Under the pieces are notes generated by a model that saw nothing but the letters and a program-made list of their open reading frames with translations, did not search any database and had not been told where the DNA came from. A program made the translations under genes and the position numbers. This document shows positions 52,574 through 61,896 of a stretch of DNA of 64,000 nt, in pieces (within the stretch, counting starts at the first letter, position 1; each line of letters begins with the position of its first letter). Source of the DNA: Paenibacillus piscarius (GTDB lineage: Bacteria; Bacillota; Bacilli; Paenibacillales; Paenibacillaceae); the NCBI RefSeq assembly GCF_022234545.1, contig NZ_JAIEUI010000020.1, positions 62,001 through 126,000 on the forward strand. The letters are read 5' to 3'.

Positions 52574-53074
52574 TTATTCCGTTCCGGTAACATGGGGGTA
52601 GACGTTAGCCCCCTCATGCCGGTGGGCGATTCTGGCGGAAGCTGCGGCTGATATTCCGGCAACCAGATCATCCAGGAACACATGAATGCTTCCTTTATCA
52701 TCATTCAATTTGCCGATAATGCCAAGCTTTATTTTATCCAGGTAGCCAAAACCGGTCAGACCGATCATCCCGTAAACGCTGGTGATGCCGAGGGCCAGTG
52801 TCTCGTCCGCCCCGTATAGCGACTCATCGGCCTCAAGTACGGCCTGCAGGGGCTGGGGCAGCAGCTTCCGCTCAGCCAGCTCATCCAGGGCAATCCCTGT
52901 CATCAGGGTGTATTGCACCTCCCTTTTGTTCAGGACGGACTTGACGCTCAGGAGGCATTCTTCCTGTGTTAAATCCGGATAATAGGCCGATTGCAGCGTG
53001 TAGACGATCTCCGCGATGGATGCAAGCGAGACGCCTCTGCGCTCCAGCAGGTCTTCAGCCATTTGATAGGACAT
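52574..53074 (-). CDS. Phosphatidylglycerophosphatase A-like (YutG/PgpA) protein
   Basis: 166 residues. The C-terminal block KGSIHVFLDDLVAGISAAASARIAHR in outline (HVFLDDLVAGISAAA as seen) and GYLDKIKLGIIGKLNDDKG are YutG/PgpA signatures. It may dephosphorylate phosphatidylglycerophosphate, but the Bacillus homologue is poorly characterised. The hydrophobic content is low for a PgpA membrane enzyme, so it is of the soluble YutG type. It stands between accD and dnaE on the same strand. Confidence 0.75.
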   Translation of the reverse strand: MSYQMAEDLLERRGVSLASIAEIVYTLQSAYYPDLTQEECLLSVKSVLNKREVQYTLMTGIALDELAERKLLPQPLQAVLEADESLYGADETLALGITSVYGMIGLTGFGYLDKIKLGIIGKLNDDKGSIHVFLDDLVAGISAAASARIAHRHEGANVYPHVTGTE

Positions 53075-53231
53075 GGCGCATTTCCCCTTTCCGCACGGGA
53101 CTTGGTCGTCCCGCTGTATAAGCTGAACTTACGAATGATGCTTGGCAGATGCTAAGCCCACTCTACCGGTTCACCTAATGTATGCAGAAATTTCAGGAAA
53201 TGTGCCTATCCGGGACAAGTGCATTCCATCA

Positions 53232-56200
53232 CTACCTGATTCTCACAGTGCCTGCCCCCAGCATGGCTTCAATGTCTGCGATCAGCTGCTCCGAGGGCTC
53301 GATCCGGTAGCTGTCGCTGAGCGCCAGCACCTTCTGGTTGCGCTCGTAGAACAGCAGCGTGGCTGCGGGGCCGGGGTGGGTCTTCAGCAGCTCCTGAAGG
53401 CGCGGCAGCATGCCCTTCAGCTCGGCGCCCGGCGTGATCTTGATGAACACACGCCGGCCCTGGTCCGCCGAGCCGCCTGCATGCTCGGCAGGGCTGTCCG
53501 GCCGCGCATCTGACGCGGCCGGGGCCTTGGGCGCGGCCTGCACAGCGGCCGCGCCGGAAGCGCGCGCACCGGGCGGCTGGCCCGCCGGTGTGCGCGTGCC
53601 CGGTGCAGCGGCCGTGCTGGCTGCACCGCTCTCCCGGCCCGTGCCGGCGGGCCGGGCGGGCCTTGCGCTGCGGCGCTGCAGCAGGCCGCGCACGCTGTCC
53701 GAGGTGAGCGGTGCCACCTCCTCGGCCAGCAGCTTGAAGCCCTCGTCCTCCTGCTGCACCTTGGCGCGGAGGGCGAGCAGCGCGCCCTTCTCGATCAGGG
53801 CGCGGCTACGTTTCCACACCTCGGGGAAGAGCACGACCTCGCAGCGCTCGATCTGGTCTTCCCAGACGACAAAGGCCATCGCCTTGCCGGCCTTCGTCGT
53901 GATCTCTTTCACCGAGACTACCATGCCTGCCGTAACGGTCATACTCTCATCCGCCGCTTCGCCCAGATCCATCAGCTTCTGTATCCCCGGCTCCTCCAGC
54001 AATCCCGCCCGGTCATCCAACGGATGACCGGAGAGATAGAGGCCAAGCAGCTCGCGCTCCAGCTCCAGCTGCTGGGTCACACTGAATTTCGGGACATCCG
54101 GGTAACGGATCTCCCAGTTCGGCGTCTCAATCAGGTCGTCGAACAGCTGAATCTGCAGCTCATCGCGCTCCTTGCGCCATTTGGCCGCTGCCTCCACCGT
54201 CTCGTCCAGCATCGCCAGCAGCTGGGCCCGGTGCCCGGGCAGCGCATCGAAAGCGCCGGCCTGCAGCAGCGATTCGATCACGCGCTTGTTGCAGACGCGC
54301 AGGTCCACCCGGCGGCAGAAATCGAGCAGGCTATCGAACGGGCGCTCCTTGCGCACCGACATAATATTCTCTACCGCCTGCGTGCCGACATTCTTCACGG
54401 CTCCCAGCCCGAAGCGGATATGTCCGCCGTCCTCGCGGACGACTGGCGTGAACAGCACGCCGCTCTCGTTCACATCCGGCGGCAGTACGCCGATGCCGGA
54501 CCGGCGGCAATCGAGAACATATTCCGCCACCTTGCGGTGGGACCCCATGACGGCGGTCAGCATGGCGGCCATGAACTGCACCGGATAATGCGCCTTAAGA
54601 TAGGCGGTCTGGAAGGCGAGAACCCCGTAGGCCGCAGCATGGGCGCGCGGGAAGCCATAGTTCGCGAAGCGGACAATCATGTCATAGACGGCATGGGCGT
54701 CCGCCTCTGTGTAGCCCTGCTTCAGGCTGCCCTCCACGAAGTGGCCGCGCTCCTTGTCCAGCGTCTCCCGCTTCTTCTTGGACACCGCACGGCGCAGCAG
54801 ATCCGCCTCGCCGAGCGAGAAGCCGGCCATCAGCGAGGCGATCTGCATGATCTGCTCCTGATAGACGATAATGCCGTACGTATCAGCCAGAATCGGCTTC
54901 AGATCGGCATGGGGATAGACGACCTCGAATTCCCCGTGCTTGCCGCCGATGAACTTCGGAATGAATTCCATCGGTCCGGGACGGTACAGTGCCACCACGG
55001 AGACGATATCCTCGAACCCGCTCGGCTTCAGCTCCTTCAGCACCCGCCGCACGCCTGCGGATTCAAGCTGGAACACGCCGGTCGTCTCCCCGGCCCCCAG
55101 CATCTCATAGGTGAGCGGATCATGGTCCGGGATGAAGCGGAAATCAGGGACACTGCCGGTCATCTCCTTCACCCAGCCCAGGCAGCGTTCAATAATCGAC
55201 AACGTCCGCAGCCCCAGGAAGTCCATCTTCAGCAGACCCACACTCTCCAGGTGCTCCATGGAATACTGGGTGAGCGCCGTGCTCTCATTACCCGCCTGGA
55301 GCGGTACGGCATCGGTCAGCGGGCCCTTCGAGATAATGACACCGGCCGCATGGGTCGAAGCATGGCGCGGCATGCCCTCCACCTTCATCGCCATGTCGAG
55401 CAGCCCCCGGGTCTTCGGGTTCGTCTCATAGAGCGCCTTCAGCTCCGGCGTGCCCTCCAGCGCCCGGGAGATGCTGATGCCGAGCTGGCCCGGGATCAGC
55501 TTCGCCGCCTTGTCCACCTCGTTGTACGGCAGATTCAGCGCCCGCCCCACATCGCGCACAGCGGCCCTGGCCGCCATCGTCCCGAAGGTGATGATCTGCG
55601 CCACATGCTCCCGGCCGTACTTCTCCACCACATAGGCAATGACCTCATCGCGGCGTTCGTCGCTGAAGTCAATATCAATATCGGGCATCGTAATCCGTTC
55701 AGGATTGAGGAAACGCTCGAACAGCAGATTATACTTCAGCGGATCTACATCCGTAATCTTCAGGGTATATGCGGTAAGGCTGCCTGCCGAAGAGCCGCGG
55801 CCCGGCCCGGTAACGATTCCATTCCGGTGGCAGAACGCAATGAAATCCCAGACAATCAGGAAGTAATCGCTGAAGCCCATACTCTCAATGACGCCAAGCT
55901 CATAGGCCAGCCGGTGCTCGGCTTCCGCCCGCTGCTCCGGGGATGCCCAGAGCGGCGTATCCGCATAACGCTGCTCAAGACCGCTGCGGCACAGCTCGCG
56001 CAGATAGGCAGCGGCATCCAGCCCTTCCGGGAGCGGTGAATATTCCGGCAGAATATGCTGCCCGAAGGTTAGTTCCAGATTGCAGGCCTCGGCAATCCGC
56101 TGCGTATTCTCTATGGCCTCAGGCACATGCGGGAACAAAGCGGCCATCTGCTCGCCGCTCTTGAAGAACAACTGATCCGTGCCGATCTTCAGGCGGTCCT

Positions 56201-56894
56201 CATCGTCCACCGATTTGCCCGTGCCGATACAGATCAGCACATCCTGAACCTCGGCATCCGCCTTATCCATGTAGTGGACGTCATTGGTCGCCACCAGCGG
56301 GATCCCGCATTCGGCGGCCAGCGCAATCAGCTTCGGGTTCACCCGCTTCTGCTCCGGCATCCCGTGATCCTGCAGTTCCAGATAGAAGTCCCCGCCAAAA
56401 ATCTCCTTATACCGCAGCGCCGCCTTCCGCGCCTCATCCTCGCGCCCGTTCAGAAGATGCTGCGGGACCTCACCGCCCAGGCAGGCGCTCAGGCAGATGA
56501 TGCCTTCCGCATGGGCCGCCAGCGCTTCCATATCGATCCGCGGCTTATAATGCTGGCCCTCCAGATGGCCAACCGTAATCAGCTTCATCAGGTTCCGGTA
56601 GCCGGTATCGTTCTTCGCCAGCAGAATCAGATGATAGATCGGCTGGTCCTTGCGGCTGCCCCGCTCGCGGCGGGACCCGGCAGTCAGATAAGCCTCACAG
56701 CCGATAATCGGCTTGATGCCCTGCTCCCGGCACGCTTTATAGAAAGGAATGGCCCCGTACATCACACCATGATCGGTCAGCGCCAGCGATGTCATGCCGT
56801 ATTCGCCGGCCCGGCGCACAAGATCCGTAATGCGCGCCGCCCCGTCCAGTAAACTGTATTCGCTGTGCACATGCAAATGCACGAAAGGGCTCAT
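53232..56894 (-). CDS. dnaE: DNA polymerase III alpha subunit DnaE
   Basis: 1220 residues. N-terminal PHP domain (HLHVHSEYSLLDGA, MYGAIPFYKACREQGIKPII), polymerase core with the catalytic acidic triad in MPDIDIDFSDERRDEVI, GPGRGSSAGSLTAY and FPRAHAAAYGVLAFQTAYLK, a tandem HhH region, an OB-fold (VVSVKEITTKAGKAMAFV) and a C-terminal tail. Between the OB-fold and the tail is an Ala/Pro-rich stretch of about 80 residues (53450-53690, e.g. PAGTGRESGAASTAAAPGTR), longer than usual and very GC-rich. In low-GC Gram-positives DnaE extends primers for PolC. Its neighbours are ytrH/ytrI and accDA, as in B. subtilis. Confidence 0.95.
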   Translation of the reverse strand: MSPFVHLHVHSEYSLLDGAARITDLVRRAGEYGMTSLALTDHGVMYGAIPFYKACREQGIKPIIGCEAYLTAGSRRERGSRKDQPIYHLILLAKNDTGYRNLMKLITVGHLEGQHYKPRIDMEALAAHAEGIICLSACLGGEVPQHLLNGREDEARKAALRYKEIFGGDFYLELQDHGMPEQKRVNPKLIALAAECGIPLVATNDVHYMDKADAEVQDVLICIGTGKSVDDEDRLKIGTDQLFFKSGEQMAALFPHVPEAIENTQRIAEACNLELTFGQHILPEYSPLPEGLDAAAYLRELCRSGLEQRYADTPLWASPEQRAEAEHRLAYELGVIESMGFSDYFLIVWDFIAFCHRNGIVTGPGRGSSAGSLTAYTLKITDVDPLKYNLLFERFLNPERITMPDIDIDFSDERRDEVIAYVVEKYGREHVAQIITFGTMAARAAVRDVGRALNLPYNEVDKAAKLIPGQLGISISRALEGTPELKALYETNPKTRGLLDMAMKVEGMPRHASTHAAGVIISKGPLTDAVPLQAGNESTALTQYSMEHLESVGLLKMDFLGLRTLSIIERCLGWVKEMTGSVPDFRFIPDHDPLTYEMLGAGETTGVFQLESAGVRRVLKELKPSGFEDIVSVVALYRPGPMEFIPKFIGGKHGEFEVVYPHADLKPILADTYGIIVYQEQIMQIASLMAGFSLGEADLLRRAVSKKKRETLDKERGHFVEGSLKQGYTEADAHAVYDMIVRFANYGFPRAHAAAYGVLAFQTAYLKAHYPVQFMAAMLTAVMGSHRKVAEYVLDCRRSGIGVLPPDVNESGVLFTPVVREDGGHIRFGLGAVKNVGTQAVENIMSVRKERPFDSLLDFCRRVDLRVCNKRVIESLLQAGAFDALPGHRAQLLAMLDETVEAAAKWRKERDELQIQLFDDLIETPNWEIRYPDVPKFSVTQQLELERELLGLYLSGHPLDDRAGLLEEPGIQKLMDLGEAADESMTVTAGMVVSVKEITTKAGKAMAFVVWEDQIERCEVVLFPEVWKRSRALIEKGALLALRAKVQQEDEGFKLLAEEVAPLTSDSVRGLLQRRSARPARPAGTGRESGAASTAAAPGTRTPAGQPPGARASGAAAVQAAPKAPAASDARPDSPAEHAGGSADQGRRVFIKITPGAELKGMLPRLQELLKTHPGPAATLLFYERNQKVLALSDSYRIEPSEQLIADIEAMLGAGTVRIR

Positions 56895-57043
56895 ACCCTA
56901 CACTTCCCTTCAGCTCCAAATCAAAACATAAGATGAAACTATTTTATCATATTAGAGGGGGAGCCGCCCATAGAATGGAGTAAGAGCACAGGGACAGGCC
57001 GCAGCGATCCTGCCGCGCTGATCCTAAGGAAGGAGCTTTTCAC

Positions 57044-57364
57044 TTGAATATTTTCCTGAGCAAAGCAGTTCTCGACTTCTTCATCGCCTTCGGCATCGTG
57101 CTGGGCGGAGCCATGCTGGGCGGGATCGGCGCCGCTGTCTCGCTGCAGCCGCCGACCGATACGATGCTGGATATCGCCGACCGGATCAAAATATGGGCAC
57201 TGGCTGCCGCCGTCGGCGGAACGATCGACCCGATGCGCGTGATCGAGAGCAATATGCTGGGCGGCAATCTCTCCCCGGCCATCAAGCAGATACTCTATCT
57301 GGTCTTCGCCTTCCTGGGCGCCCATATGGGCAGCGAGCTGGTCAAGTGGGTGTGCGGCAAGTAG
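57044..57364 (+). CDS. ytrH: Sporulation protein YtrH
   Basis: 106 residues, with helices at about 8-30, 50-70 and 84-103. FFIAFGIVLGGAMLGGIGAA and PTDTMLDIADRIKIWALAAA identify YtrH, a sigma-E-dependent mother-cell protein needed for full spore formation in B. subtilis. TTG at 57044 has AAGGAAGGAG seven bases upstream. It is followed by ytrI, as in Bacillus, divergent from dnaE. Confidence 0.92.
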   Translation: MNIFLSKAVLDFFIAFGIVLGGAMLGGIGAAVSLQPPTDTMLDIADRIKIWALAAAVGGTIDPMRVIESNMLGGNLSPAIKQILYLVFAFLGAHMGSELVKWVCGK

Positions 57365-57445
57365 CGCTCCCGGCAAGCTGTTATCTGACAGCCGGCTCCA
57401 TTCGGGTACAGATTAATTCTTATAAGGCAAGGGGCGATACGATCT

Positions 57446-57949
57446 ATGCGACTGCCGCCGTTCCACCGCTACCGCCGTTTCTCGCAGATTGCCGCTGTGT
57501 TTGTGCTGGGGATGATTGTGGGGGGCGTGGTCTACAATTCGATTTATCATATGGCTTACAATGTGCTCTGGATGACCAATCAGGATCTGCGCATTGAAAT
57601 CGAGCAGTACAAGAGCGACATTCAGACGCTCAAAAAATACAATAACACCTCCACCGTCATCCGCGAGATCAAGGTGCGCACCGAGGCCACCACAGCCAAG
57701 GAGGGCAAGGCAGCCATAGACCCGGTGACGTCCAAGGAGGTGCTCAGGAAGCTCGCTGCGGATCTGGAGCCGATGCGCGGGCGCAGCATGTTCGAGATCG
57801 ATTCCGACGGCAAGCTGGCGCGCTTGCTCCTGGACAGCAAAATTTATCTCGTCCGCGAGAAGGAATATACCGTCAGCATCCGCACAATGCTTGTAATGGA
57901 GGGCGTGCTGCAAATTTGGGTCGAAATCAGCCCTTACAAGCACAGCTAG
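57446..57949 (+). CDS. ytrI: Sporulation protein YtrI
   Basis: 167 residues. One N-terminal helix (about 15-35, IAAVFVLGMIVGGVVYNSI) is followed by a coiled-coil-like segment (LRIEIEQYKSDIQTLKKYNN) and a mixed alpha/beta domain. This matches YtrI of the ytrHI pair that supports spore formation in Bacillus. It lies 81 bases after ytrH on the same strand. Confidence 0.85.
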   Translation: MRLPPFHRYRRFSQIAAVFVLGMIVGGVVYNSIYHMAYNVLWMTNQDLRIEIEQYKSDIQTLKKYNNTSTVIREIKVRTEATTAKEGKAAIDPVTSKEVLRKLAADLEPMRGRSMFEIDSDGKLARLLLDSKIYLVREKEYTVSIRTMLVMEGVLQIWVEISPYKHS

Positions 57950-58067
57950 AGCAGAAATCATGATACAATAATGGACATGAACACACACATTCTTCACATG
58001 CGTACAGGAACAATGCCCCGGCCGGTACCGGGGTATGAACTGTTCCCTCACAAAGGAGCTGCTGTCC

Positions 58068-58370
58068 ATGATTCTGCTCATTAAGTATCTGCTGTTTGCT
58101 CTAATGGTTGTCTTCATGATCAGTGCTGCCGTCTACAGCTACTCCTCCCGCAGAGCGGCCGACCCGCTTGTGAAGGGCGCCAAACGTTCGGTCATGAATA
58201 TGCTGCTCGGGGGAATGCTGGTCACCCTCTCCCTGATGTCCATGTTCATCTTCCGCGGCTCGACGCTGAATATTGTCATTGAAGCTGTCTTCCTGGTGCT
58301 CGGCCTCTTCAATATCTTCTCGGGGCTGCGCAGCTACAGCTATTACAGCCGGGCCCGCAGCCGGAGCTAA
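58068..58370 (+). CDS. ytpI: YtpI-like small membrane protein
   Basis: 100 residues with three helices (about 5-22, 42-60 and 68-84). ATG at 58068 is set by AAAGGAG ten bases upstream; an earlier ATG at 58035 has no such site. It resembles YtpI of B. subtilis, which lies between ytoI and ytqI. Function is unknown. The neighbour expected there, ytqI (nrnA), is absent here. Confidence 0.75.
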   Translation: MILLIKYLLFALMVVFMISAAVYSYSSRRAADPLVKGAKRSVMNMLLGGMLVTLSLMSMFIFRGSTLNIVIEAVFLVLGLFNIFSGLRSYSYYSRARSRS

Positions 58371-58375
58371 CAGCA

Positions 58376-58420
58376 AATAGACCAGCCCCTTCACTACTGT
58401 GAGGGGAACCCTGGTCTATT
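58376..58420. terminator. Bidirectional intrinsic terminator ytpI / ytoI
   Basis: AATAGACCAG-CCCCTTCAC / GTGAGGGG-CTGGTCTATT with a short loop, between convergent ytpI-like and ytoI genes. Confidence 0.82.
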
Positions 58421-58462
58421 CTGGCGTTATCTATACTGTCTATTACACGGAGCGTGCAGATG

Positions 58463-59797
58463 TTAGCCGTGGTCAATCGACTGCAGCATCAGCACGCCCT
58501 TGGCAACTATTGTGTCCAGGCGGCTGATCTCAATCTCCAGCTTACAGGTGCGGCGGCTGATCTCCAGCAGCTTCGGCATGACGATAATGGAATGCTCAAT
58601 CTGCACCGGACGGATGAAATAGGTGGACATGCTGTCCAGCACATAATCGTTCCCGGTGATGTCCTTGGCCGCCCTGAACGCGGACAAGGTCATCAGCGTG
58701 GACAGAATCCCCTCCGAGATTGTCCCGAGATCCGTGGCCATCTGCGGCGTAATGAAGCCGTGGAAGAACAGCCTGCCCTCCTCATCCCGTTCATCCGCGA
58801 AGCCGTTCCAGATCAGATGGTCGAACGTCTCGCCAAGCTGCGGCTGGTTGCTGGCATCGCGCAGGCTCTGCAGCACCTCCCTGCGGGTGACTGAGCCTAC
58901 CAGCTTGCGGTTGCGGTCCACGATCGGCAGGAAGTCAATCCCCTCCCACATCATGATCTGTGCCGCCGAAGCGAGCGAGGTCTGCAGGGCGGCGGTCACC
59001 GGGCTGCGGACCATGGCCTTCTCAATGCTCTGCCCGTCGGTCAGATCCTCCACATCGCGCCGGCCGATGATCCCGATGACCCGGTTCCATTCATCGGTTA
59101 CCGGGAACCGCTGCTCGCCGCTGGCCTGCGACAATTCCCGCAGTTCACCTGCGGTGCTGGAGATTTTGAGCGAATAATGACGTTCCTTGCGTTCGACAAT
59201 GTCCTCCACCAGCATAATCTTCTTCTTGATCAGCCGGTCGAAGATCGCCCGGTTAATCATGGATGCCACCGTGAAGGTATCATGCCTGGAGGAGATCACC
59301 GGCAGATCCAGCTCGTCCGCCAGCGCCTTCACTTCACGGCTCGTGCCGAACCCCCCCGTTACCAGCACCCCTGCCCCCTGCTCCAGGGCAAGCGAATGCA
59401 CATCATCCCGGTTCCCTACAATCAGCAGACTGTCGGCGTCGATATACCGGATCATGGCATCGACCTTCATCGCGCCGATCACATATTTATGAAGATGCTT
59501 GTTCAGCCCTTCCGCTCCGCCCAGCACATGCCCCTCAACAATATCCACTACGTCCCCGAAGGTTAACTGGTCGGAGATATTGCGCGGCTTCTTCTCGACC
59601 CGGACCGTGCCGATGCGTTCCTTGGTAATGACAATGCCCAGATTCTCCGCTTCCTTAACCGCACGGTAAGCCGTACCTTCGCTGACGGCCATTTCTCTGG
59701 CCAGCTTGCGGACGGAAATCTTGGTCCCGACCTTCAGACCTTCAATGTGCTGCAGCAGTTGTTCGTGCTTCGTGATATTATCGCCTTGACCCTCCAA
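58463..59797 (-). CDS. ytoI: YtoI: winged helix, DRTGG, CBS pair and hot-dog domain protein
   Basis: 444 residues. The N-terminal GntR/MarR-like winged helix (ISVRKLAREMAVSEGTAYRAV) spans about 1-75. A DRTGG domain covers about 75-190 (DIVEGHVLGGAEGLNKHLHK) and two CBS domains about 200-320 (FLPIVDRNRKLVGSVTRREV). A PaaI-type hot-dog domain (about 325-430, FFHGFITPQMATDLGTISEG) ends the protein. This is the exact domain order of B. subtilis YtoI, thought to be a nucleotide- and acyl-CoA-sensing regulator. TTG at 59797 has GGGGGTG upstream. Confidence 0.9.
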   Translation of the reverse strand: MEGQGDNITKHEQLLQHIEGLKVGTKISVRKLAREMAVSEGTAYRAVKEAENLGIVITKERIGTVRVEKKPRNISDQLTFGDVVDIVEGHVLGGAEGLNKHLHKYVIGAMKVDAMIRYIDADSLLIVGNRDDVHSLALEQGAGVLVTGGFGTSREVKALADELDLPVISSRHDTFTVASMINRAIFDRLIKKKIMLVEDIVERKERHYSLKISSTAGELRELSQASGEQRFPVTDEWNRVIGIIGRRDVEDLTDGQSIEKAMVRSPVTAALQTSLASAAQIMMWEGIDFLPIVDRNRKLVGSVTRREVLQSLRDASNQPQLGETFDHLIWNGFADERDEEGRLFFHGFITPQMATDLGTISEGILSTLMTLSAFRAAKDITGNDYVLDSMSTYFIRPVQIEHSIIVMPKLLEISRRTCKLEIEISRLDTIVAKGVLMLQSIDHG

Positions 59798-60002
59798 CTG
59801 TTACACCCCCATACCCCGATCTGTACTATTCTGTACCCATTATACATGCTGTCCGCACCGGAGTACAACAGGTGAACCCTTATCCTGCCTTAAGATATGA
59901 CAGCCCAATGAATTCATGAGTACAGCCGGGAATATATATATAACACCTACGGTGTTCCTCTTGTGACTTGCTGTGATTTGCTCTTACTTGCCATCAGCAC
60001 AA

Positions 60003-60041
60003 ATAACCCCCGGCCGGGCACCAGGGCCAAGCCGGAGGTTA
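60003..60041 (-). terminator. Hairpin after the small membrane-protein gene
   Basis: On the minus strand ATAACCTCCGGC / GCCGGGGGTTAT with a long loop, followed by TTTGTG. It lies about 20 bases past the stop of the gene at 60063-60353. Confidence 0.6.
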
Positions 60042-60062
60042 TCCTCCTTCACGCCGGGACAT

Positions 60063-60353
60063 TCATCCCCGGGACTGCTGCGATACTCCGCTCTCTTCGT
60101 TCCACTTGCCCTGCCACTGCGCAAGCTTGGCCTTGCGGACTGACTCCAGGCGCTTCTGCTTCTCCTCGTCTACCCCCATAATGAAATGCAGGTGGGCGGC
60201 AATCACCAGGAACGCGAAGACACACCAGGCCAGACCGAAGCCCAGCACCCAGCCGGAGCTATGCTGAAACGACAGCTTCGGCAGCGCGTAGAGCAGCATG
60301 GCCAGGGCTGCCAGCAGATAGACGGAATGCTTGAATTTGTTTCTTTTTCTCAC
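60063..60353 (-). CDS. Small two-helix membrane protein, unknown
   Basis: 96 residues. GTG at 60353 follows AAAGGAG by about ten bases. A basic start (VRKRNKFKHSVYLL) leads into helices at about 11-26 and 37-58, then a charged, helical tail (DEEKQKRLESVRKAKLAQWQ). I do not recognise a family. It lies alone between ytoI and the divergent LURP-one gene. Confidence 0.6.
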   Translation of the reverse strand: MRKRNKFKHSVYLLAALAMLLYALPKLSFQHSSGWVLGFGLAWCVFAFLVIAAHLHFIMGVDEEKQKRLESVRKAKLAQWQGKWNEESGVSQQSRG

Positions 60354-60536
60354 TTTGGGACCGCTCCTTTGCTCTGGAAGGTTATGGATCAACTCTATAT
60401 CTCTAGTCTATGAGCCTGCTGCCTGATTTATGAGACAAGCAGCACATCATTTTCAGCAGAATTGCTTCTGCCTTAAGATTCTAGCCTGCATGCCAGGGGT
60501 ATGAGATGATAGATACAGTTAGAGGAGGGAATGACC

Positions 60537-61112
60537 TTGAATCCCATTTATAACCAGTCCAAGTACATCGCCCGCAAAAAAATATTCTCTGCGCTGGGCG
60601 GCAAGCTACATATATTCAACGATTCCGGGGATTTGCTGCTGTTCGCGGAGATGAAAGCGTTCCGGCTGAGAGAGGACATCACGCTGTATTCCGACGAGAC
60701 GATGGGCAGGGAGCTGCTGCGGATCAAAGCGCGCAAGATCCTGGATATCAGCTCCACCTATGATGTGTATGATGTGGAGACCGGGGAAACGGTGGGTGCA
60801 CTCCGCCGCAAAGGCCTGAAGTCCCTCTTCAAGGACCAATGGGCCATCCTGGACACGCAGGATAACGAGATCGGTGCCGTTAAAGAGGATAACGCCTTCC
60901 TCGCCCTGCTGCGCCGCGCCATTGCCATCATTCCGCTGAAATACGTCCTGGAGATCGGGGGGCAGGTGATTCCGGCCTTCCGGCACAACTTCAACCCGTT
61001 CGTTACCAAAATCACCGCCGACTTCTCAGGAGACCGCCAGGGCAAGCTGGACCGCCGCTTAGGGATGGCCGCTACCATTCTGCTCTGTCTGATAGAGGGC
61101 AAATCGGATTAG
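60537..61112 (+). CDS. LURP-one-related (tubby-like) protein
   Basis: 191 residues from TTG 60537 (AGGAGG lies eight bases upstream; the ATG at 60531 is too near it). The fold is a 12-stranded barrel: YIARKKIFSALGGKLHIF, LLLFAEMKAFRLREDITLYS, LDISSTYDVYDVETGETVGA and LRRKGLKSLFKDQWAILD are the recurring strands. It matches the LOR/YxjI group (DUF567-like) and may bind membrane lipid; no enzyme activity is known. It ends at a strong terminator. Confidence 0.8.
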   Translation: MNPIYNQSKYIARKKIFSALGGKLHIFNDSGDLLLFAEMKAFRLREDITLYSDETMGRELLRIKARKILDISSTYDVYDVETGETVGALRRKGLKSLFKDQWAILDTQDNEIGAVKEDNAFLALLRRAIAIIPLKYVLEIGGQVIPAFRHNFNPFVTKITADFSGDRQGKLDRRLGMAATILLCLIEGKSD

Positions 61113-61144
61113 CCGCAAAATCCCCCAAAAACATATCCATTTAT

Positions 61145-61194
61145 CACAAAAGGGTGATTTCGGAGCCATAAGGCCCTGAGATCACCCTTTTGTG
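61145..61194. terminator. Bidirectional intrinsic terminator
   Basis: CACAAAAGGGTGAT / ATCACCCTTTTGTG with a long loop, between the LOR gene and the convergent YlbF-family gene. The stem flanks carry A and T tracts. Confidence 0.8.
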
Positions 61195-61223
61195 CGGGAT
61201 TGGCAGGGAGTCCTGCCGCCTGC

Positions 61224-61565
61224 TTATTGTCCGCCGTACATCTGGGACAGGCTGTCCGTGATGATTTTGTTCACATCCTCAATGACCACACTGAGCCGGC
61301 GCTCTGCATCGAACAGACGGCGGATTGCCAGATTGAGGTTCAGCACCTCAAACAGCTTCTCCATCTTCTCCATCTCCTCCTGCGCGGGCATATCGCCGCT
61401 CATCATCCGCTGCTGCAGCTCCACCTGGCTCTGCCGGAAGTTGTCCAGCATCTGCTTGCTCTCCGGATCTGCCTCAATCACCTTCATGGCACTTGTGATA
61501 TCCGCCACCTCACTGCTGTCTTTGATGGCCCGCGCCAGTTCATGCGCTTTGTCAATTACGTTCAT
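61224..61565 (-). CDS. YlbF/YmcA-family (YheA-like) protein
   Basis: 113 residues, all-helical, MNVIDKAHELARAIKDSSEV then MLDNFRQSQVELQQRMMSGD, the YlbF/YheA/YmcA pattern (DUF964). YlbF and YmcA of B. subtilis act with YaaT on RNase Y; the shorter YheA group is uncharacterised. Position beside YheC/YheD genes fits YheA naming in Bacillus. It is divergent from the ATP-grasp pair. Confidence 0.88.
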   Translation of the reverse strand: MNVIDKAHELARAIKDSSEVADITSAMKVIEADPESKQMLDNFRQSQVELQQRMMSGDMPAQEEMEKMEKLFEVLNLNLAIRRLFDAERRLSVVIEDVNKIITDSLSQMYGGQ

Positions 61566-61896
61566 TATAATTCCTCCTCCAGGTTAGGTTCGTCTCTTTC
61601 CGCTTGTCTTCAGTGGGCATACGCCCGGTTACCAGGCCGCTTCACAGGCTGTCCGCGCCCAATTTTCACAGCTGCGGTCTTCCACTCCGGACTGGCCTGT
61701 GTCTTGCTGCGCCCCCGCCCCTGGCAGAAGCCCGCCGGTCCGCTCTTTGCCTACAGGAATAATTCATCCGCCCGGCACGGCTTTTTGAGAAATAGGTCAA
61801 TCACCAAGGGTCAGATGTCTCCATATGATGAATGATATGTAACCCTCAAGATTCATATTGCCGGCACCATGCTTGCCTACCGGAAGGAGAACCACG
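61566..61896. other. Intergenic gap before the YheC/YheD genes
   Basis: 331 bases with no supported gene. Only the ribosome site GGAAGGAG before the ATP-grasp start at 61897 is clear. Both divergent promoters should lie here. Confidence 0.5.

Noticed and set aside
54024..56039. 671-codon plus-strand frame opposite dnaE
   Set aside because: It is the antisense shadow of a GC-rich conserved gene; codon pattern and homology favour dnaE.
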